This document shows, one piece after another, positions 8,372 to 11,419 of a DNA stretch of 11,419 nucleotides (its first letter is position 1; each line of letters begins with the position of its first letter). The notes below the pieces were generated by a model. It ran no database searches, was not told where the DNA came from, and saw only the letters and a program-made list of their open reading frames with translations. The translations under genes and the position numbers were made by a program. Source of the DNA: Bacteroidetes bacterium UBA5543 (GTDB lineage Bacteria; Bacteroidota; Bacteroidia; Chitinophagales; Chitinophagaceae); NCBI GenBank assembly GCA_002423665.1, contig DINJ01000065.1, positions 13,424 through 24,842 on the forward strand, read 5' to 3'.

Positions 8372-8845
8372 ATGTCAGGATTAAACTACGTGACGCAGGA
8401 GACATTAGACCAGATGAGAGATGAGCTGAACAAGCTCAAGACAACTGGTAGGGCCGAAATAGCCCGTGCCATAGCAGAAGCACGTGAAAAAGGTGACCTG
8501 AAAGAGAATGCAGAATATGACGCTGCCAAAGAAGCGCAGGGCTATCATGAGGCTAAGATAGCCAAGTTGGAAGCCGCAGTAGCTACAGCCAGGGTGATAG
8601 ATGCAAAAAACCTCGACGTAAGCAAGGTGTCGATATTGTGCAAAGTATCGGTGCTGAATATGGCTACTAAAAAAAGCATGCAATACCAGATAGTATCTGA
8701 GCAGGAAGCGGACCTGAAGGAAAAAAAGATATCAGTTACATCTCCCATTGGCAAGGGACTGTTGGGTAAAACGATTGGCGAGGTAGCAGAGATTACCACA
8801 CCAGGCGGAACCTTATCATTGAAGATAGAAGACATAAGCATTTAA
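8372..8845 (+). CDS. greA: Transcription elongation (transcript cleavage) factor GreA
   Basis: The 157-residue protein matches the usual length of GreA (about 158). The N-terminal coiled-coil finger (residues about 8-78) carries the diagnostic tip G-D-L-K-E-N-A-E-Y at 41-49, with the two acidic residues D42 and E45 that reach through the RNA polymerase secondary channel and chelate the catalytic magnesium. The C-terminal FKBP-like globular domain follows, with the conserved SPIGKGLLGKTIGE segment at about 124-137 and a terminal beta strand. It rescues backtracked RNA polymerase by stimulating endonucleolytic cleavage of the nascent RNA in the cytoplasm. The ATG is preceded by an AT-rich leader with no Shine-Dalgarno, as usual in Bacteroidota. 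The HIT gene starts 2 bases after its stop, so the two form an operon. Nothing degenerate is seen. Confidence 0.97.
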   Translation: MSGLNYVTQETLDQMRDELNKLKTTGRAEIARAIAEAREKGDLKENAEYDAAKEAQGYHEAKIAKLEAAVATARVIDAKNLDVSKVSILCKVSVLNMATKKSMQYQIVSEQEADLKEKKISVTSPIGKGLLGKTIGEVAEITTPGGTLSLKIEDISI

Positions 8846-8847
8846 TT

Positions 8848-9240
8848 ATGGCCGGTATTTTTTCAAAGATAATAGCGGGGGAAATACCTTCATATAAGAT
8901 TGCGGAAAACGATAACTTTTACGCATTCCTCGACATATTCCCTTTGGTAAAGGGGCACGTACTGGTGGTGCCCAAAAAGGAAGTGGACAAAGTATTTGAT
9001 GTAGATGACAGCCTTTTGGCGGAATGGCTGGTATTCGCCAAACCTATTGCAAAAGCAATAGAAAAATCATTCAACTGCAACCGTTGCGGTATAAGTGTAA
9101 TAGGGCTGGAAGTGCCACATGCACACATGCACCTGGTGCCTATTAACACAGCAGACGATCTGAACTTTACCCGTCCTAAACTGAAATTAAGCGAAGAGGA
9201 GATGAAGGAAGTGCAGGCTGCAATTTTGTCTCACCTCTGA
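8848..9240 (+). CDS. HIT-family (histidine triad) nucleotide-binding protein
   Basis: This is a complete 130-residue HIT protein. The start MAGIFSKIIAGEIPSYKI is the standard Hint-branch N-terminus (FxKIIxGEIPxxKV). FYAFLDIFPLVKGHVLVVPK at 24-43 gives the nucleotide-pocket region with the conserved GHxLVxPK. The histidine triad is at 91-97 (H-A-H-M-H-L-V), with H93 the expected nucleophile. Such proteins hydrolyse AMP linked through phosphoramidate or related bonds (AMP-lysine, aminoacyl-AMP) or act on dinucleotides; the exact substrate is not deducible. The location is the cytoplasm. It lies 2 bp after greA and is very likely co-transcribed and translationally coupled with it. Its TGA is separated by a single base from the stop of the opposing gene, so no dedicated terminator fits between them. 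Confidence 0.95.
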   Translation: MAGIFSKIIAGEIPSYKIAENDNFYAFLDIFPLVKGHVLVVPKKEVDKVFDVDDSLLAEWLVFAKPIAKAIEKSFNCNRCGISVIGLEVPHAHMHLVPINTADDLNFTRPKLKLSEEEMKEVQAAILSHL

Positions 9241-9241
9241 T

Positions 9242-9544
9242 TTACATCGGGGGGACTATCATTTTTTGTTCTACACTCCATGCTTGCGGACTTTCGGCAA
9301 ACAAAGCTTTAGTCTTAGCCCATGTGTCTTTAAACAGCTCTGAGAAACGGTAGTGATCAAGATGCTGCTCACTGTCCCATATGCTGTAGGTGAAAAAAAC
9401 ATTGGGCTTGCCTTTTTCCTGCCATAGTTCCAGGTGGCGACAGCCTTCGAATGTGCGTATGAGTTGCTTACGCTCGTTGAATAAGTCCTGAAAGTTCTGT
9501 ACTTCTTCCTCCCTGAATATCATCTTTACAATACGTACTATCAT
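9242..9544 (-). CDS. Antibiotic biosynthesis monooxygenase (ABM)-fold protein
   Basis: The 100-residue protein fits the size and pattern of the dimeric alpha/beta-barrel ABM superfamily. It has an N-terminal strand MIVRIVKMIF, a helix with conserved acidic/Phe positions (EEEVQNFQDLFNERKQLI), then GCRHLELWQEKGKPNVFFTYSIWDSEQHLDHYRFSELF, the typical 'G...le...d......f.....W.s.eal..H..s..f' pattern at about residues 34-69, and a C-terminal helix/strand. Members include cofactor-free quinol monooxygenases, heme-degrading IsdG-type enzymes and proteins with no known reaction. No substrate can be assigned here. Its ATG overlaps the TGA of the upstream SAM-family gene (ATGA at 9541-9544), which indicates translational coupling and possible functional linkage. 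It converges on the HIT gene with one base between the stops. Confidence 0.82.
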   Translation of the reverse strand: MIVRIVKMIFREEEVQNFQDLFNERKQLIRTFEGCRHLELWQEKGKPNVFFTYSIWDSEQHLDHYRFSELFKDTWAKTKALFAESPQAWSVEQKMIVPPM

Positions 9545-10326
9545 TCAAATTCAATTTTAATAGTGGTGTACACTAATTGTTCGGGACGCTTGAGCTTCAG
9601 CCCGAATAGTTCGGCTGCGCTGCCACGGTTTATGGCTATTTCCAGGTAGCCCGCGCTGTTGAAGCGGCAAAGTTTTTCGAAGCGGTTGACAGAGTTGTAA
9701 TGATTGCTGATTGAGGTAACAGTTTCGCGGATGAAGTTAACCGAGAAATTGCGCCCGGCGGCTGTTTTTTCAAATTCTTCTTTAGTGATGTTGAGTACTA
9801 CGTTGCCAAAGTTGTCGATATGAATGACATGCCCCTCAATACTGTTAGCTGTAACAAAAGGACGGAACTGTCCGGCAGCTGTTGTAGCCTCAATTATCGG
9901 ATAGGACAACTCCGTACCCGATTCAATTTGTTTTATTACATCAATAGCAGCGTTTACCCATGCGTTCCTGCCACCGGTATCGGCCATGGTGAAGCACAGC
10001 CTGGTATGCATATCAATGCCATGAAAGGCTAAGGGCAACACGCCATTGTCCGGGGCAAGTACTTTTTTGCCCTGCCAATCGGCCAACAACATTTTTAGCT
10101 CTGATGCGTAGTACAAGTCAAATAATACCAGGAGATAGCTGTCCGCCTGAAAGTCCTTAACCGTTGAAGCCAGTAAGTATGCCGCCTGTTGTAAATAGTA
10201 TGGGGTAATATTATGAGTGACATCTACCTGTTGCAGATTGGGCAAATGTTCCAGGAGTAAGCTCTTGGTTTTTGCTACTCCTGTGTCATTGCTCCCCAGG
10301 TCTGATAATAATGCGATAACACCCAT
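9541..10326 (-). CDS. SAM hydroxide adenosyltransferase-like (DUF62/SAM_HAT) protein, active site degenerate
   Basis: Translation from ATG at 10326 gives 261 residues. A TTG six bases upstream (10332) is possible but would lie at the expected transcription start. The N-terminal domain keeps SDLG at 8-11 (TDFG in relatives), DVTH at 35-38 (DITH) and APDNG at 91-95. The C-terminal domain keeps IDNFGN at 170-175 and AINRGSAAELFGL near the end. These identify the family of SAM hydrolases that make adenosine and methionine, related to fluorinase and SalL chlorinase. The usual DPGVGT..R is replaced by F-D-L-Y-Y-A-S-E-L (D70 kept, Arg lost), and the usual FHGRD.F region reads FTMADTGGRNAW (112-123), without the His. 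From family knowledge (Asp-Arg-His triad) the protein is either catalytically altered or a SAM/adenosine-binding protein. It is first in a two-gene operon with the ABM-fold gene. The family call is fairly sure, the function unknown. Confidence 0.85.
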   Translation of the reverse strand: MGVIALLSDLGSNDTGVAKTKSLLLEHLPNLQQVDVTHNITPYYLQQAAYLLASTVKDFQADSYLLVLFDLYYASELKMLLADWQGKKVLAPDNGVLPLAFHGIDMHTRLCFTMADTGGRNAWVNAAIDVIKQIESGTELSYPIIEATTAAGQFRPFVTANSIEGHVIHIDNFGNVVLNITKEEFEKTAAGRNFSVNFIRETVTSISNHYNSVNRFEKLCRFNSAGYLEIAINRGSAAELFGLKLKRPEQLVYTTIKIEFE

Positions 10327-10333
10327 CTGCAAA

Positions 10334-10364
10334 CAAAAGTAAGTGGTTGGTACCTATTACTCAA
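10334..10364 (-). promoter_or_regulatory. Bacteroidota-type promoter of the SAM-family/ABM operon
   Basis: On the minus strand a TTG (10364-10362) is followed after 20 bases by TACTTTTG (10341-10334). This is a full match to the Bacteroidota primary sigma -7 consensus TAnnTTTG with the -33 TTG at normal spacing. The ATG at 10326 lies only 7 bases after the -7 element, so transcription should begin at or just before the start codon. This argues against the TTG start at 10332 and for a leaderless or very short leader mRNA. Confidence 0.6.
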
Positions 10365-10456
10365 GTGCGCATATACATAATGTGTTATAATATTTTTCTT
10401 CCCTTGCCGTTATATGTTTACCTGCTTATAAATTATTTAGTAATCTTGCTGTGCAG

Positions 10457-11419
10457 ATGAATAAAAACTTCGGATCAATACTGTTGTGTATAACAGCGGC
10501 TATTATGATTATCACCGGTTGCCGCAAAGAAAAATTCCTGGATACGGGTGGTGAATTACGTTTTTCGGTAGATACACTCACCTTCGATACTGTGTTTACC
10601 TCGCTGGGTAGTTTTACTGCCTGGGTTAAAATTTGCAATCCGCAAAACCAACCGGTTAATATCGGCTCGGTAAGGCTGGAGGGTGGCGATGGCTCGCAGT
10701 TTAATATAAATGTGAACGGCAAAAAAGGTAACGAGGTAAAGGATGTGGAGATAGCTGCCAAAGACAGCATCTATGTTTTTGCTACTGTGAATATTAATCC
10801 GGATAGCAATGACAATCCCTTTGTTGTAGAAGACAAGCTCATAGCCACATTGAATGGCAGACAATATGTAATACCATTCCTGGCATACGGACAGAACGCA
10901 TATTACCTGACTGATAGCCTGATAACCAACGATCAGGTATGGCATACCGATAAACCTTATGTGATTATTAAAAACGCAGCTGTAGACGAAAATGTAACTG
11001 TAACTATACCGGCGGGTTGCCGAATTTATGTTCATGCCGATTCAAGATTGATAGTGCTGGGAACGCTGAAGGTGAAAGGCACAAAACAGGATAGTGTGAT
11101 ATTCCAGGGTGACAGACTGGACCGCAAATACTTTGGCAACGAAGGTTACCCCGGAGAGTGGGGGGGTATCTATTTTACATCCAGCAGCCATGATAATGAA
11201 ATTGATTATGCAGTACTGAAAAATGTAGGTAATAGTACACGCCTGGGCCAGTCTGTTTTTACACCTGCTGCTATTCAATTGAACGCTGATACGATAGATG
11301 ACGGCAAGCCCCAGTTGCTGTTGACAAATACAATTATAGAAAACTCGATAGGGCACGGTATTCTCGCATTCAGCAGTACGCTGGTAGCACGCAACTGCCT
11401 TATCAATACCTGTGGTGCC
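10457..11419 (+). CDS. Lipoprotein with parallel beta-helix domain (3'-partial)
   Basis: The frame is open from ATG 10457 through the right edge (321 codons, no stop). The N-terminus is a lipoprotein signal: Lys3, hydrophobic residues 8-19, lipobox I-T-G-C with Cys22, then charged RKEK. Residues about 36-146 form a beta-rich region (SVDTLTFDTVFTSLGSFTAWVKI, LEGGDGSQF, ending YVIPFLAYGQNA) that I recognise as the N-terminal part of a Bacteroidota lipoprotein family. From about 162 (VWHTDKPYVIIKNAAVDENVTVTIPAGCRIYV) regularly spaced strands with short turns follow (LIVLGTLKVKGT, SVIFQGDRLD, GEWGGIYFTSSS, NEIDYAVLKNVG, LLLTNTIIENS, GILAFSSTLVARNC), typical of a right-handed parallel beta-helix. 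It is probably anchored in the outer membrane; ligand or enzymatic activity is unknown. It is transcribed divergently from the SAM-family gene across a 130-bp gap. No Shine-Dalgarno is seen. Confidence 0.88.
   Translation, partial: MNKNFGSILLCITAAIMIITGCRKEKFLDTGGELRFSVDTLTFDTVFTSLGSFTAWVKICNPQNQPVNIGSVRLEGGDGSQFNINVNGKKGNEVKDVEIAAKDSIYVFATVNINPDSNDNPFVVEDKLIATLNGRQYVIPFLAYGQNAYYLTDSLITNDQVWHTDKPYVIIKNAAVDENVTVTIPAGCRIYVHADSRLIVLGTLKVKGTKQDSVIFQGDRLDRKYFGNEGYPGEWGGIYFTSSSHDNEIDYAVLKNVGNSTRLGQSVFTPAAIQLNADTIDDGKPQLLLTNTIIENSIGHGILAFSSTLVARNCLINTCGA

Noticed and set aside
10413..10448. TATGTTTA (10413-10420) or TAATCTTG (10441-10448) as promoter of the lipoprotein gene
   Set aside because: Each is one base off the TAnnTTTG consensus and neither has a TTG at the right spacing; in such AT-rich DNA this is too weak to claim.
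10556..11035. 159-codon minus-strand open frame opposite the lipoprotein gene
   Set aside because: The plus strand carries a signal peptide, lipobox and beta-helix pattern that explain this region; the minus-strand translation has no family resemblance and no promoter or leader.
1..11419. CRISPR array, tRNA/rRNA genes, insertion sequences, att sites or a defence island
   Set aside because: No direct-repeat/spacer pattern, cloverleaf-like segment, transposase/integrase motif or defence-type domain was recognised on either strand.

Overview
The window looks like chromosome from a member of the Bacteroidota, most likely near the Chitinophagaceae/Sphingobacteriia. Four things point that way. There is a large TonB-dependent receptor-type barrel, a giant secreted protein with a type IX secretion (T9SS)-like C-terminal fold, and a PorV/PorQ-type barrel. 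Start codons are preceded by AT-rich leaders instead of Shine-Dalgarno sequences. One promoter matches the Bacteroidota consensus (TTG, about 20 nt, TAnnTTTG). A lipoprotein with a parallel beta-helix of a type common in this phylum closes the window. The family calls come from reading the protein sequences, not from a database search.

Bases 1-8282 hold three same-strand envelope genes: the C-terminal 1036 residues of an outer-membrane TonB-dependent-receptor-like barrel (5' end outside the window), a 1325-residue exported protein with a C-terminal beta-sandwich resembling T9SS sorting domains, and a 365-residue PorV/PorQ-family barrel. The first two are only 29 bp apart. A strong hairpin followed by Ts sits between the second and third. 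A second intrinsic terminator closes the block at 8310-8347. The natural reading is a dedicated cell-surface assembly in which the big secreted protein works with its own two outer-membrane barrels, but its substrate or role cannot be read from the sequence.

Bases 8372-9240 hold a two-gene housekeeping operon: greA (transcript cleavage factor) and a HIT-family nucleotide hydrolase/transferase, 2 bp apart. It converges, with a single base between stop codons, on a minus-strand pair: a divergent SAM hydroxide adenosyltransferase-like protein and a small antibiotic-biosynthesis-monooxygenase-fold protein, joined by an ATGA overlap. The SAM-family protein keeps the fold motifs but appears to lack the Arg and His of the family catalytic triad. 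Its promoter lies so close to the ATG that the mRNA is probably leaderless or nearly so.

Divergent from that pair, at 10457, begins a lipoprotein with an N-terminal beta-sandwich-like region and a beta-helix, running off the right edge with no stop. No tRNA, rRNA, CRISPR array, insertion sequence or integrase was seen. The most interesting items are the three-gene surface set and the SAM-family protein with a degenerate active site. I did not find a clear novel defence or mobile system.
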